The notes under the pieces were generated by a model. It saw nothing but the letters and a program-made list of their open reading frames with translations. It had not been told where the DNA came from and made no database searches. A DNA stretch of 64,000 nt from Streptomyces rubrogriseus (GTDB taxonomy: Bacteria; Actinomycetota; Actinomycetes; Streptomycetales; Streptomycetaceae), in contig NZ_CP116256.1 of the NCBI RefSeq assembly GCF_027947575.1, positions 7,874,001 to 7,938,000 of the forward strand, in the 5' to 3' direction. A program made the translations under genes and the position numbers. The number at the start of each line of letters is the position of its first letter. Position 1 is the first letter of the stretch. This document shows positions 18,165 to 27,137 of the stretch, in pieces.

Positions 18165-21146
18165 ATGGACGGTGGACCGCGGGTTCCGGAGCAGCGGCGT
18201 CCCGGATTCCCGGCGGAAGAGGAGGAATCGGGCGCGCTGCGCTTCGGCGTGCTCGGGCCGGTGCGCGCCTGGCGGGACGGGGAGACGCTGGCCACCGGCT
18301 CTCCGCAGCAGCGCGCGCTGCTGGCCGCCCTGTTGCTGCGCGAGGGCCGTACGGCCACGGCGGGCGAGCTGATCGACGCCCTGTGGGGCGAGGAACCGCC
18401 GTCGCAGGCGCTGGCGGCGGTGCGGACGTACGCGTCCCGGCTGCGGAAGATCCTCGACCCGGGGGTGCTGGTCAGCGAGTCGGGCGGGTACGCCGTGCGG
18501 GGCCTCGCCGAGGGGGCGCTGGACCTGGCACGGGCCCAGGACCTGGCCGCGGCGGCCGAGAAGGCCAGGAGCGCCGGGGACCTGTGCCACGCCCGTGACC
18601 TGCTGCGCCGGGCGCTGGCCCTGTGGGACGGCGAGGTGCTGGCCGGCGTGCCGGGGCCGTACGCGCAGACGCAGCGCGTCCGCCTCGGCGAATGGCGGCT
18701 CCAACTTCTCGAAACGCGCGTCGACATGGACCTCGACCAGGGCTGTCACGCGGAGGCGGTCTCGGAACTGACGGCGCTGACCGCGGCGCACCCGCTGCGC
18801 GAACGCCTGCGCGAGCTGCTGATGCTGGCCCTGTACCGCAGCGGCCGCCAGGCGGAGGCGCTCGCCGTCTACGCGGACACGCGCCGTCTGCTCGCCGACG
18901 AGCTGGGCGTCGACCCGCGCCCCGGCCTCCAGGAACTCCAGCAGCGCATCCTCCAGGCCGACCCGGCCCTGGCCGAGCCCTCGGCGGCCACCGCGGAGAC
19001 CTCGACGGCCACCGTGCGCCCGGCGCAACTCCCCGCGACCGTGCCCGACTTCACCGGCCGCGCGGCTTTCGTCCGGGAGCTGAGCGACGTACTGTCCGCC
19101 GCGTCCGGGGACTCGGCGTCGGGCCGCGTGATGGCGGTCTCGGCGCTGGCCGGCATCGGCGGCGTCGGCAAGACGACCCTCGCCGTGCACGTCGCCCACC
19201 GGGCGCGGGCCGCCTTCCCGGACGGGCAGCTGTACGTCGACCTCCAGGGCGCGGGCGCGCGGCCCGCGGAGCCGGAGACGGTGCTCGGCTCCTTCCTGCG
19301 GGCCCTGGGCACGGCCGACTCGGCCATCCCGGACTCCCTGGAGGAGCGCGCCGCCCTCTACCGCTCCGTCCTGGACGGCCGCCGTGTCCTGGTCCTGCTG
19401 GACAACGCCCGCGACGCCGCCCAGGTGCGGCCCCTGCTGCCCGGCACGGACGGCTGCGCGGCGCTGGTGACGGCGCGGGTGCGGATGGTGGACCTCGCCG
19501 GGGCGCACCTGGTCGACCTGGACGTGATGTCGCCCGAGGAGGCGCTGGCCCTCTTCACGAGGATCGTGGGCGAGGAGCGGGTCGCCTCGGAGCGGCAGGC
19601 GGCGCTCGACGTGGTCGGCGCATGCGGTTTCCTGCCGCTGGCGATCCGCATCGCCGCGTCCCGGCTGGCCGCCCGCCGCACCTGGACGGTCTCGGTCCTG
19701 GCCGCGAAGCTGGCGGACGAACGACGCCGGCTGGACGAGCTGCAGGCCGGCGACCAGGCGGTCGAGGCCACCTTCGAACTGGGCTACGGCCAGCTGGAAC
19801 CGGCCCAGGCCCGCGCCTTCCGCCTGCTGGGCCTGGCCGACGGCCCGGACATCTCCCTCGCGGCGGCGGCGGCCGTACTGGACCTCCCGGCGGGGGACAC
19901 GGAGGACCTCCTGGAGTCCCTGGTCGACACCTCGCTGCTCGAATCGGCGGCCCCGGGCCGCTACCGCTTCCACGACCTGGTCCGCCTCTACGCGCGTGCG
20001 TGCGCGGAACGGACGGAACGGGACGGGACCTCGCCGAGCGAGCGGGGGGCGGCGCTGTCGCGGCTGCTGGACTTCTACCTGGCGACGGCGGCGGGGGTGT
20101 ACGCGATCGAGCGGCCGGGGGACCGGTTGGTGGACGGCCTGGAGCCGACGGAGTACCCGGGGCTGACGTTCACGGAGGGATCGGCGGCGCTGGACTGGTT
20201 GTACACCGAGGCGGCGCCGCTGCTGTCGTGCGTGCGGCAGGCGGCCGCGTCGTCCCGGCTGCGGCGCGCCGTCGACCTCCTGTGGGCCGCCAAGGACCTC
20301 ACCGAGTCCGGTGCCAACTCCCACCAGTACGAGACGACCGCCAGGGGGATGTGCGAGGCAACGCGCGCCGCCGGCGACACCCTGGCCGAGGGACGGGCAC
20401 GAACGGTGCTCACCGACGTCCTGTTGGTGAGCGGCCGCATCCCCCAGGCGGAGGAGGAGTCGCGGCTGGCCATGCGGCTCGCGGAGTCGGTCGACGACGC
20501 CCTCGCGGTGAGCTGGGTCGCCAACAGCCTCGGACTCATCTGCTTGCACCAAGGGCGGCACAACGACAGCAAGCCGTTCTTCGAGCGGGCCATCGCCGGA
20601 TTCCGCGCCCTGGGCAACCACCCCCCGGAGGCGACGGCCCTGTGCAACCTCTCGCGGGCCCACCTGGGGGCCGACGACGTCGCACAGGCCGTCGACTTCG
20701 CGAGGCGGGGGCTGGAAGCGCACGCCGAGTTCGGCAGGACCGTGCGGCTCGCCAACAGCCACTACGCGCTGGGCATCGCCCTCAACCGGGCCGATCGGCA
20801 CACGGAGGCCCTCGGACACTTCTCCGAGGCCCTGACCATCTTCACCGCGCACCGGCAGCGGCTGTGGGAGGGCACGACGAACTACCGCATCGCCGAGGTC
20901 CACCTCGCGGCGCAGCGTCCCGCGCAGGCGGCCCGGCACGCCGAACAGGCCCTCGCGCTCGGCTGCATCGGCGGGGACCGCATGCAGGGCAACGTCCTGA
21001 CGCTGTTGGGCCGCGCCCTGGCCGGATTGGAGCAGACGGACCGGGCCAAGGCCTGCTGGAGCAAGGCCCTGCGGCTGTACGAGCAGGAGGGCGCCGAGGA
21101 GGCGAGCGAGGCGAGGGCCCTGCTCAGGCCCGCTTCGGCCGCCTGA
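18165..21146 (+). CDS. afsR: AfsR, SARP-type global regulator with NB-ARC and TPR domains
   Basis: At 993 residues it equals S. coelicolor AfsR and matches it closely by recall. The order is a SARP winged-helix DNA-binding domain (about 25-110) and bacterial transcriptional activation domain (about 115-265), an NB-ARC ATPase with P-loop GIGGVGKTT (about 330) and Walker B VLVLLDN (about 407), and C-terminal tetratricopeptide repeats (about 630-985). AfsR is phosphorylated on Ser/Thr by AfsK and other kinases, hydrolyses ATP, and activates afsS by binding near its -35 region. The afsS gene follows directly and afsK lies just beyond on the opposite strand. Confidence 0.98.
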   Translation: MDGGPRVPEQRRPGFPAEEEESGALRFGVLGPVRAWRDGETLATGSPQQRALLAALLLREGRTATAGELIDALWGEEPPSQALAAVRTYASRLRKILDPGVLVSESGGYAVRGLAEGALDLARAQDLAAAAEKARSAGDLCHARDLLRRALALWDGEVLAGVPGPYAQTQRVRLGEWRLQLLETRVDMDLDQGCHAEAVSELTALTAAHPLRERLRELLMLALYRSGRQAEALAVYADTRRLLADELGVDPRPGLQELQQRILQADPALAEPSAATAETSTATVRPAQLPATVPDFTGRAAFVRELSDVLSAASGDSASGRVMAVSALAGIGGVGKTTLAVHVAHRARAAFPDGQLYVDLQGAGARPAEPETVLGSFLRALGTADSAIPDSLEERAALYRSVLDGRRVLVLLDNARDAAQVRPLLPGTDGCAALVTARVRMVDLAGAHLVDLDVMSPEEALALFTRIVGEERVASERQAALDVVGACGFLPLAIRIAASRLAARRTWTVSVLAAKLADERRRLDELQAGDQAVEATFELGYGQLEPAQARAFRLLGLADGPDISLAAAAAVLDLPAGDTEDLLESLVDTSLLESAAPGRYRFHDLVRLYARACAERTERDGTSPSERGAALSRLLDFYLATAAGVYAIERPGDRLVDGLEPTEYPGLTFTEGSAALDWLYTEAAPLLSCVRQAAASSRLRRAVDLLWAAKDLTESGANSHQYETTARGMCEATRAAGDTLAEGRARTVLTDVLLVSGRIPQAEEESRLAMRLAESVDDALAVSWVANSLGLICLHQGRHNDSKPFFERAIAGFRALGNHPPEATALCNLSRAHLGADDVAQAVDFARRGLEAHAEFGRTVRLANSHYALGIALNRADRHTEALGHFSEALTIFTAHRQRLWEGTTNYRIAEVHLAAQRPAQAARHAEQALALGCIGGDRMQGNVLTLLGRALAGLEQTDRAKACWSKALRLYEQEGAEEASEARALLRPASAA

Positions 21147-21150
21147 GCCA

Positions 21151-21163
21151 CGTACGTACGACG
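21151..21163. promoter_or_regulatory. Second CGTACGTACGACG motif, upstream of afsS
   Basis: Identical to the 13-mer at 10494-10506. It ends two bases before the AfsR-box-like repeats, so a protein bound here would touch or compete with AfsR. Confidence 0.3.
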
Positions 21164-21165
21164 GG

Positions 21166-21187
21166 CGTTCAGCATTCGTTTATCGCC
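21166..21187 (+). promoter_or_regulatory. AfsR-box-like direct repeats in the afsS promoter
   Basis: Two adjacent 11-bp units, CGTTCAGCATT and CGTTTATCGCC, form the phased direct repeat expected for a SARP. A weak -10 candidate CATTGT lies at 21194-21199, six bases downstream, matching the SARP rule that the repeats replace the -35 element. In S. coelicolor AfsR (and PhoP competitively) binds the afsS promoter in this position. Confidence 0.65.
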
Positions 21188-21243
21188 CCCCGGCATTGTC
21201 GTACCCGTCACACCGTCGCGTCGGGGGGCAGACGGTCCGACAC

Positions 21244-21317
21244 GGAGCGGCACCAGTTATGGTGCGGCTCCGAACGCCCGTCCGGCGGCCCACGGGGGAG
21301 CCCCCGGACGGGCGTTC
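21244..21317 (+). promoter_or_regulatory. Two consecutive hairpins in the afsS leader
   Basis: The first hairpin pairs 21244-21254 with 21261-21271 (one G-G mismatch, 6-base loop). The second pairs 21272-21285 with 21304-21317 as a perfect 14-bp stem. They abut without a gap, lie between the afsS promoter and its start at 21351, and leave the GGAGGG ribosome binding site at 21336 free. They could end afsR readthrough, attenuate afsS, or stabilise its mRNA. Confidence 0.6.
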
Positions 21318-21350
21318 GCCACATGTCGTTACAGCGGAGGGACCAAGCCC

Positions 21351-21575
21351 ATGAGCGAGAACCAGAAGGACACGAAGGCCACGGCCACGGGCGAGGCGGC
21401 CACCGACGAGAACATCACCACACTCGAGAACCCCATGCCCACGCCGCCGAAGGACGGGGCCGTCACCACGCTGGAGAACCCCATGCCCAGCGGACCGGCC
21501 AAGCCCGACGTCAGGACGATGGAGAACCCCATGCCGGCCCCGCCCGCCCTGGGCCTGGACGGCGACGGCAAGTAG
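21351..21575 (+). CDS. afsS: AfsS, small repeat-containing activator of secondary metabolism
   Basis: The 74-residue protein contains three copies of the AfsS repeat: TTLENPMP, TTLENPMP and RTMENPMP, spaced 18-20 residues apart by Pro/Ala-rich linkers. It is highly charged at the N-terminus and has no fold of known type. In S. coelicolor (63 aa) AfsS links AfsR to pathway-specific antibiotic activators by an unknown mechanism. GGAGGG lies nine bases before the ATG. The extra residues relative to S. coelicolor are mainly in the N-terminal tail and first linker. Confidence 0.96.
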   Translation: MSENQKDTKATATGEAATDENITTLENPMPTPPKDGAVTTLENPMPSGPAKPDVRTMENPMPAPPALGLDGDGK

Positions 21576-21595
21576 ACCCTTTCCCGCACGGGGAT

Positions 21596-21632
21596 CGGCC
21601 GCGGCGGCGCGGAGGGGGAGCCGCCGCGGCCG
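21596..21632. terminator. Strong bidirectional terminator after afsS
   Basis: A perfect 13-bp stem, CGGCCGCGGCGGC with GCCGCCGCGGCCG (a flanking T-A pair makes 14), and an 11-base loop. It is shared by afsS and the converging gene that ends at 21647. Confidence 0.85.
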
Positions 21633-21646
21633 ACGTGTGCGCGGGT

Positions 21647-22177
21647 TCAGGAGGCGGAGTCCGGCTCGCTCACTTCGCAGTGGTCCGGGGTGCCGGAGCC
21701 GTCGAAGGGGACGCGGACCGCGCTCACGCCGTCCGCGGGGACGGTGACTTCCTCGGTGCCTTCGTCGATCGTCGTGCCGTCCGCGTCCTTGAAGAGGACC
21801 GTGACCTTGAACGTCCGCTCGACGGCGTTCGGGTTGCCGACCTCGACGGTGGACCACGGCTGGCCCGCCCTGACGCAAGTGATCAGGTTCAGGACCGCGC
21901 CCTGCGCCTCGCCGCTGCCGCCGCCGCCCGTGTCGTCGCCGTAGGTGTCGTCGTCGTGGTAGCCGCTGCCGCCACTCCCGTACGTGTCGTCGTCGTCCTT
22001 GTGGGCGCCGCCGCCCGAGGTGGACGACGAACCGTCGTGGTCCTGGCCGGAGCTGCTGCAGCCGCCGCCCGACCCGTCGCCTCCGTGGCCGTGGCGGCCG
22101 GTCGAGAAGCCGGTCAGGCTGAGGACCACCAGCGCCGAGATCGCCGTGTACCTGAGTGCTCGCCCCCGTGTCGTCAT
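21647..22177 (-). CDS. Exported Gly/His/Asp-rich hypothetical protein
   Basis: 176 residues. A signal-like N-terminus (MTTRGRALRYTAISALVVLSL) is followed by about 75 residues of Gly, Ser, His and Asp repeats (HGHGGDGSGGG, DDDDTYGSGGSGYHDDDTYG), then a C-terminal beta-sandwich-like domain (VEVGNPNAVERTFKVTVLFKD) resembling DUF4352-type folds. The His/Asp region could bind metal ions. It lies between afsS and afsK as in S. coelicolor; no function is known to me. ATG 22177 is preferred over GTG 22186. Confidence 0.75.
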   Translation of the reverse strand: MTTRGRALRYTAISALVVLSLTGFSTGRHGHGGDGSGGGCSSSGQDHDGSSSTSGGGAHKDDDDTYGSGGSGYHDDDTYGDDTGGGGSGEAQGAVLNLITCVRAGQPWSTVEVGNPNAVERTFKVTVLFKDADGTTIDEGTEEVTVPADGVSAVRVPFDGSGTPDHCEVSEPDSAS

Positions 22178-22233
22178 GAAGATCACGCTACGGCGTGGGT
22201 GTCACGGACACGTCACCGGCCGGGCACGGGCCG

Positions 22234-24627
22234 TCACGCCGTACGGGCGGTCCCCGTGCCCTTCTCCGCGTCCAGGGCGTAGACGCAGCGGTCCTTGCTG
22301 CACGCGTACACGATGCCGTCGCGGACGACCGGGGAGCCGGTGATCTCGCCGCCGGTGGCGAGCTTCCAGCGCAGGCGGCCGTCGTCGGCCTTCAGCGTGT
22401 ACAGCAGGTGGTCGGAGGAGCCGAAGTGGATGCGGCCCTCGGCGACCGCGGGCGCGCCCACGATGTCGCCGCCCGCCTGGAAGCGCCACTTGGGCGTGCC
22501 GGTGACCGCGTCCAGGGTGTACAGGCCCTTGCCGCTGCCCACGTGGACGTGTCCGGCGGCGACCAGGACCGGGTCGGTCGAGGAGCGGGCCTCGGTCGCG
22601 ATGCGCCAGCGGTCGCGGCCGTCGGTGGCGTCGAGGGCGTAGACGGTGCCGAGGTAGTCGGCCAGGTAGACGCCGCCGCCGGTGACGGCCGGGCCCGGCA
22701 CGAAGGTGGGCGGGGCGAGGAAGACCGCCGGAGCCTCGAAGTGCCAGCGGACGTGGCCGGAGGCGACCTCCAGGGCGAGGACCCGGGTGCCGGCCGCGAC
22801 GTACACGTAGCCGTCGGGCGCCTGGGTGAGGCGGACCGGGACACCGCCGCAGGAGGCCGCGTCGCCGATCGGGTACGACCATCTCTCGTCGCCGGTACGG
22901 GCGTCCAGGGCGCGCAGGCGGGCGTCCTGCCAGACGTAGGCCGTGCCGTCGTGCAGCGCGGCGCCCGCCTCGGGCGACTCGAAGTCGGTCTGCGCGCCGG
23001 TGACCTCCCACAGCTTCTGGCCGGCCGACGCCTCCCAGGCCTGGACGCCGCCGCCGCGGGGGGCGGTGAGGACGGTGCCGCGGTCGGCCTGGAGCGAGTA
23101 CACCCAGGCGTCGGTCTGCACGCGCCAGAGGTCGGCGCCCTCCCGGGCGTCCAGGGCGAAGAGGGTGGGCCCGTCGGAGGCGTGGATACGGCCGTCCGCG
23201 ACCGCCATCGACCAGGCGACGTCCCGGGTCTTGAAGCGGCGGCGTCCGGTGGCCACGTCCAGGGCGTGCACCTCGAAGGAGGTGACGTAGACCAGGTCCT
23301 CGGCGACCCGCGGCGTGCCCCACACGTCGTTGGACATCCGGAACCGCCAGGGGCGCCACCCGGCCGGCGAGGCCTCCGCAGGCGCGGGGGCGGGGGCCGG
23401 TACGGCGGGGTCGGCGCCGTTGACGCCGGGGCGCGGGCGGGACCAGGACGCGGCGAGGGCGGACTCCGGCGGTGGCGCGGCGACGGCGGCGGCGCGCATG
23501 TCGGCGACGCGCGGACCGGGCCCGATGGGCACCGCGGCGCCGGGCAGCCGGACCGGCCCGCCGTCGGGGGCGCCGACCGGAGCGGGCACCGCCGGGACGT
23601 GCGCGGGCGGCGCCGGCACCACGGGGTCGTGTGCGGGCGGCGGCGGCAGCGGGGCGCGTGGACGGGGGCGCGGGCGCCGGACGGGCCGTGACCGCGGCCG
23701 CCTAGCCGTGGTGGCGGGCTTGACGGCGGGGCGGCCGTTGCGGCGTCCCTCGATCAGGCCCACGGCCCGTTCGGGCAGCCACGCCGACGCCGTACCGCTG
23801 TCGTCGGAGCCGGAGCCGAAGAGGTGCGGGGCGAGCTGGGCCTGGAGGTCGGCGGGGTTGGGGCGGCCGGTGGCCTCCATCTGCATGCAGGACTCGATGA
23901 GCGGGCGCAGCTCGTCCGGCAGGCCCTCCAGGTCGGGGCCCTCGCGCAGCAGCATGAAGACCGTCTCGACCGGGTTGGCGCCGTGGAAGGGTGGGTGTCC
24001 GGTGGCGGCGAAGACCAGCATCGAGCCGAGCGAGAACACGTCGCTGGCGCCGGTGACGCTGCGGGAGTCCTTCGCCTGCTCCGGGGACATGTAGGCGGGG
24101 GTGCCGACGGCGACGTTCGTCATGGTCAGACGGGTGTTCGAGACGCCGGACGCGATGCCGAAGTCGATCACGCGGGGGCCGTCCTCGACGACGAGGACGT
24201 TGGAGGGCTTCAGGTCGCGGTGGACCAGGCCCGCGCCGTGGATCGACTGGAGCGCCTCCGCGACGCCCGCGGCCAGCCAGCGCACCGCCTGGGCCGGCAT
24301 CGGCCCGCACTCGTTCACTATCTCCTCGAGGGAGGGTGCGGGTACGTAGGCCGTGGCCAGCCACGGCACCGCGGCGCGCGGGTCGGCGTCGACCACGGCC
24401 GCCGTGTAGAAGCCCGAGACCGCGCGGGCCGCCTCCACCTCGCGGGTGAAGCGGACGCGGAACAGCTGGTCCTCCGCCAGTTCCGTGCGCACCGTCTTGA
24501 TCGCCACGCGCCGCCCGGACGCCGAGCGCGCGAGATAGACCAGCCCCATGCCGCCGGCGCCGAGCCGCCCCAGCACCTCGAACGGCCCGATCCGCCGCGG
24601 ATCGTGCTGCGTCAGCTGATCCACCAC
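22234..24627 (-). CDS. afsK: AfsK, serine/threonine protein kinase with PQQ-type beta-propeller
   Basis: The N-terminal 280 residues are a Hanks-type kinase: glycine loop GRLGAGGMG (20-28), catalytic Lys44, HRDLKPSN (136-143) and DFG (155-157). The activation-loop Thr168 falls at the same number as the autophosphorylation site reported for S. coelicolor AfsK, which supports the GTG at 24627 as start. A Pro/Ala linker (about 290-445) leads to a C-terminal propeller of PQQ-like repeats (W-x-x-x-T-x-G-x-x-x-x-x-P-V type). AfsK phosphorylates AfsR and, in S. coelicolor, DivIVA at hyphal tips; it is held by KbpA. A GGAGG lies ten bases upstream. Confidence 0.97.
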   Translation of the reverse strand: MVDQLTQHDPRRIGPFEVLGRLGAGGMGLVYLARSASGRRVAIKTVRTELAEDQLFRVRFTREVEAARAVSGFYTAAVVDADPRAAVPWLATAYVPAPSLEEIVNECGPMPAQAVRWLAAGVAEALQSIHGAGLVHRDLKPSNVLVVEDGPRVIDFGIASGVSNTRLTMTNVAVGTPAYMSPEQAKDSRSVTGASDVFSLGSMLVFAATGHPPFHGANPVETVFMLLREGPDLEGLPDELRPLIESCMQMEATGRPNPADLQAQLAPHLFGSGSDDSGTASAWLPERAVGLIEGRRNGRPAVKPATTARRPRSRPVRRPRPRPRAPLPPPPAHDPVVPAPPAHVPAVPAPVGAPDGGPVRLPGAAVPIGPGPRVADMRAAAVAAPPPESALAASWSRPRPGVNGADPAVPAPAPAPAEASPAGWRPWRFRMSNDVWGTPRVAEDLVYVTSFEVHALDVATGRRRFKTRDVAWSMAVADGRIHASDGPTLFALDAREGADLWRVQTDAWVYSLQADRGTVLTAPRGGGVQAWEASAGQKLWEVTGAQTDFESPEAGAALHDGTAYVWQDARLRALDARTGDERWSYPIGDAASCGGVPVRLTQAPDGYVYVAAGTRVLALEVASGHVRWHFEAPAVFLAPPTFVPGPAVTGGGVYLADYLGTVYALDATDGRDRWRIATEARSSTDPVLVAAGHVHVGSGKGLYTLDAVTGTPKWRFQAGGDIVGAPAVAEGRIHFGSSDHLLYTLKADDGRLRWKLATGGEITGSPVVRDGIVYACSKDRCVYALDAEKGTGTARTA

Positions 24628-24845
24628 TTGCCTGCCACCTCCCCGTACGGGCCGCGCCACCCACTTATGCACGCGACCGAAGTGCAGCGTCTCACCACCG
24701 CACCTCCGTGGCGCCACGCACCCCGATTCTTCCTGCCCGAGGCGCTGGTGGCGAACCTGGCGACAATCGGGGTGTCTTGCCTGATTCCGGGCAAAGAACC
24801 CTCGCGCGACCGTTCCCGGCCCCCTTCGACACCATGGCCGCCGGA

Positions 24846-25604
24846 TCAGCGTCGCAGCAGCGCGAACGACGCCCCCTGGTCGTCCGAGACCACGGCCACC
24901 CGCCCGTACGACGTCCCGAAGGGCGGCACCCGCACCCGCCCGCCGAGCCGGACCACCGTCGCGAGCCCGGCGTCCACGTCCTCGACCAGGAAGTGGACGA
25001 GGAAGTGCGGCGGCATCTCGGCGGGGAAGACGTCGGAGACCCGGGCCCGGCCGAAGTCGGGGGACGCGTCCGGGCCGAAGAGCGCCTCGTGGAACAGGTC
25101 GCCGTAGAAGGCGTTGGCGGCCTCCGTGTCCCGGGTGTACAGCTCGGCCCAGGCGAACGTGCCGGGCTCGCGCCGGCGCCCGAAGCCGGTACGGCGGTCC
25201 GGCTGCCAGAGCCCGAAGACCGCACCGTCGGGGTCGGCGGCGAGGGCGGTGGTGCCCAGGTCGCCGAGCGGGTGGGGCGGGGTGACGACCTGACCGCCGC
25301 CCGCCCTGATCCGCGCGGTGAGGGCGGCGGCGTCCGGGGTGTGGAAGTACACGGACCACACGGTGGGCATCCGGCCGTCCGTCTTGCGGACCAGCGCGGC
25401 GACCGGCTCCCCGTCCAGGCACGCCCGTACGGACTCCCCCGCCGCCCGGTAGGGGCTCTCCCCGGCCTCCCCCGCTTCCTCCTGGAAGGTCCAGCCGAAC
25501 AGCTCGCCGTAGAAACGCCTGCCCGCCTCCACGTCGGAGAGCTGGGCGTCCACCCAGCAGGGGACGCCCTCCCGCCTCTTCTCGAATGCCCCGCTTTCGG
25601 CCAT
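24846..25604 (-). CDS. Two-domain VOC (glyoxalase-like) protein
   Basis: 252 residues in two tandem VOC modules. The first has PCWVDAQLSDVEAGRRFYGELFGW and the second FAWAELYTRDTEAANAFYGDLF, the typical start of each beta-alpha-beta-beta-beta unit. Proteins of this type are often annotated as hydroxylases or glyoxalases in Streptomyces, but the reaction is not known. It is upstream of afsK on the same strand, 218 bases away; that interval holds the afsK promoter region with no motif I could call. Confidence 0.85.
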   Translation of the reverse strand: MAESGAFEKRREGVPCWVDAQLSDVEAGRRFYGELFGWTFQEEAGEAGESPYRAAGESVRACLDGEPVAALVRKTDGRMPTVWSVYFHTPDAAALTARIRAGGGQVVTPPHPLGDLGTTALAADPDGAVFGLWQPDRRTGFGRRREPGTFAWAELYTRDTEAANAFYGDLFHEALFGPDASPDFGRARVSDVFPAEMPPHFLVHFLVEDVDAGLATVVRLGGRVRVPPFGTSYGRVAVVSDDQGASFALLRR

Positions 25605-25726
25605 GCCGTCAAAGTAACCGCGTCACCCGCACCGCGCAGACCAGGCACACCAGTCACTTTCCCGTCCCGCACCCCATTTGCAGTCGGCCGAATCGCGCTC
25701 GGATCACCCGTCGGTAAGCTGACGGC

Positions 25727-26374
25727 ATGACAGGACAAGTGCGTACCGTCGACGGCCGCGTGGCCGGTCGGCGTGGGCAGGCGACCAGGCAGAAACTGCT
25801 CGACTGCCTCAGCGAAATGCTCAGCTCCTCCCCCTATCGCGATGTCAAAGTCATCGATGTCGCCCGCAAGGCGGGCACGTCGCCCGCGACCTTCTACCAG
25901 TACTTCCCGGACGTCGAGGGCGCCGTACTGGAGATCGCCGAGCGCATGGCCGCCGAGAGTTCCTCGCTGGCCGAGCTGACGGCGGGCCGCTCGTGGGTCG
26001 GCAAGGCCGGCTGGCAGACGGCACAGGAACTCGTCGACGGATTCCTGGAGTTCTGGCGGAAGAACGACGCCATTCTGCGCGTGGTGGATCTCGGCGCGGC
26101 GGAGGGCGACAAGCGATTCGCCAAAATCCGCATGAAGATCCTCAACTCGGTGAATTCACCCCTCACGGATTCCGTCGCCGATCTCCAGGCAAAGGGCAAG
26201 GTCGACAAGGACGTGAACCCCGCGGCGATCGCCGGGTCACTGGTCGTCATGCTCGCGGCCGCCGCCTCGCATCAGAAGGGCTTCTCCTCGTGGGGCGTGA
26301 AACAGGCTGAACTCAAGCCCCATCTCGCCCTGTTGACGTATCTCGGCATCACCGGAAAGAAGCCCGTCAAGTAG
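25727..26374 (+). CDS. TetR family transcriptional regulator
   Basis: 215 residues. The N-terminal HTH is GQATRQKLLDCLSEML, then DVARKAGTSPATFYQYFPDVE, which is canonical TetR. The C-terminal ligand domain is all helical and ends with a KQAELKPHLALLTYLG helix. Codon use is slightly less GC-rich than its neighbours in the second half (AAAATC, GTGAATTCACCC). It stands alone, with no divergent partner close enough to name as target. Confidence 0.9.
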   Translation: MTGQVRTVDGRVAGRRGQATRQKLLDCLSEMLSSSPYRDVKVIDVARKAGTSPATFYQYFPDVEGAVLEIAERMAAESSSLAELTAGRSWVGKAGWQTAQELVDGFLEFWRKNDAILRVVDLGAAEGDKRFAKIRMKILNSVNSPLTDSVADLQAKGKVDKDVNPAAIAGSLVVMLAAAASHQKGFSSWGVKQAELKPHLALLTYLGITGKKPVK

Positions 26375-26444
26375 TCCATCGCGCGGCAGCCTGTCATCTC
26401 CGCCGCGCCGCGTCGCCGCCCGTCGCACCTCCGTATCTTCTTGC

Positions 26445-26483
26445 CTCCGCAGCTCCGCATCTCCGCAGCTGCGCATCTCCGCA
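26445..26483. repeat. 8-bp tandem repeat CTCCGCAN, five units
   Basis: Units start at 26445, 26453, 26461, 26469 (one mismatch) and 26477, a strict 8-bp period. The repeat is in the 314-base gap between the TetR gene and the next start. Further CCTCCG and ACCCGCAC microrepeats surround it; I see no gene or terminator in that gap. Confidence 0.7.
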
Positions 26484-26688
26484 CCTCCAGCCTTTCGCCC
26501 CCGTCGGCCGACCGCTCGAACTCGGCGACCGTGCCCCGGCCCCGCGGCCGCGCCGGCACGACGTCCAGCGCCTCGAAGTTCAGCACCGTGACGGCTCCGG
26601 CCGGGGAACAGCCGCCCGCCCGGCCGACGTTGTGTCCGGCATCCGTACCCGCACGCACCCGCACCCGCATCCGCCGGAGGAGACCGCC

Positions 26689-27114
26689 GTGGCCCTGACC
26701 CGCGAAGAGCGTGAGACGTTCCTGGCCGAACCGCACGTCGCCGCACTCGCGGTCGACGCGGGCGCGGGCCGCGCCCCGCTGACCGTGCCGATCTGGTACC
26801 AGTACGCGCCCGGCGGCGAGGTGTGGATCATGACGGGCCTCGACAGCCGCAAGAACCGGCTGATCAGCAAGGCGGGCCGGTTCTCGCTGATGGTCGACCG
26901 GCTGGAGCCCACCATCCGCTACGTGTCGGTGGAGGGGCCGGTCGTCGAGACCGTCAGCGCGACCGAGGAGCACCTGCGGGAGATGTCCGCGCGCTACCTC
27001 CCGGCGGAGAAGGTCGACGGCTACGTCGCCTTCGCCTCGGCCAACCACGGTGAGCAGGTCGTCGTCCGGATGCGTCCCGAACGCTGGGTCTCCTCCGACC
27101 TCGGCTCCGTGTGA
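26689..27114 (+). CDS. Pyridoxamine 5'-phosphate oxidase family (split-barrel) protein
   Basis: 141 residues with the split-barrel flavin-binding fold (FLAEPHVAALAVDAG, LTVPIWYQYAPGGEVWIMTG, SRKNRLISKAGRFSLMVD). Such proteins bind FMN, F420 or haem; the short length and sequence suit the large actinobacterial F420/flavin oxidoreductase group rather than true PdxH. GTG 26689 is chosen because GGAGGAG precedes it; the upstream ORF extension to 26632 is His/Pro microrepeat. The next gene starts 23 bases after it on the same strand. Confidence 0.85.
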   Translation: MALTREERETFLAEPHVAALAVDAGAGRAPLTVPIWYQYAPGGEVWIMTGLDSRKNRLISKAGRFSLMVDRLEPTIRYVSVEGPVVETVSATEEHLREMSARYLPAEKVDGYVAFASANHGEQVVVRMRPERWVSSDLGSV

Positions 27115-27137
27115 GACCCGGGCGGACCCGAGCAGGC

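Noticed and set aside
16164..20939. A 1591-codon open frame on the minus strand
   Set aside because: It is the antisense of the metallohydrolase, Ddn-like and afsR genes; composition is Arg/Pro/Val-rich without domains, typical of the shadow frame of GC-rich coding DNA.
18165..24627. A secondary-metabolite biosynthetic cluster around afsR
   Set aside because: No synthase, tailoring or pathway-specific genes are present; afsR, afsS and afsK are pleiotropic regulators in a core region.
26632..26688. N-terminal extension HPHPHPP of the PNPOx-like gene
   Set aside because: It is a translation of ACCCGCAC microrepeats; the GTG at 26689 has a strong GGAGGAG site.
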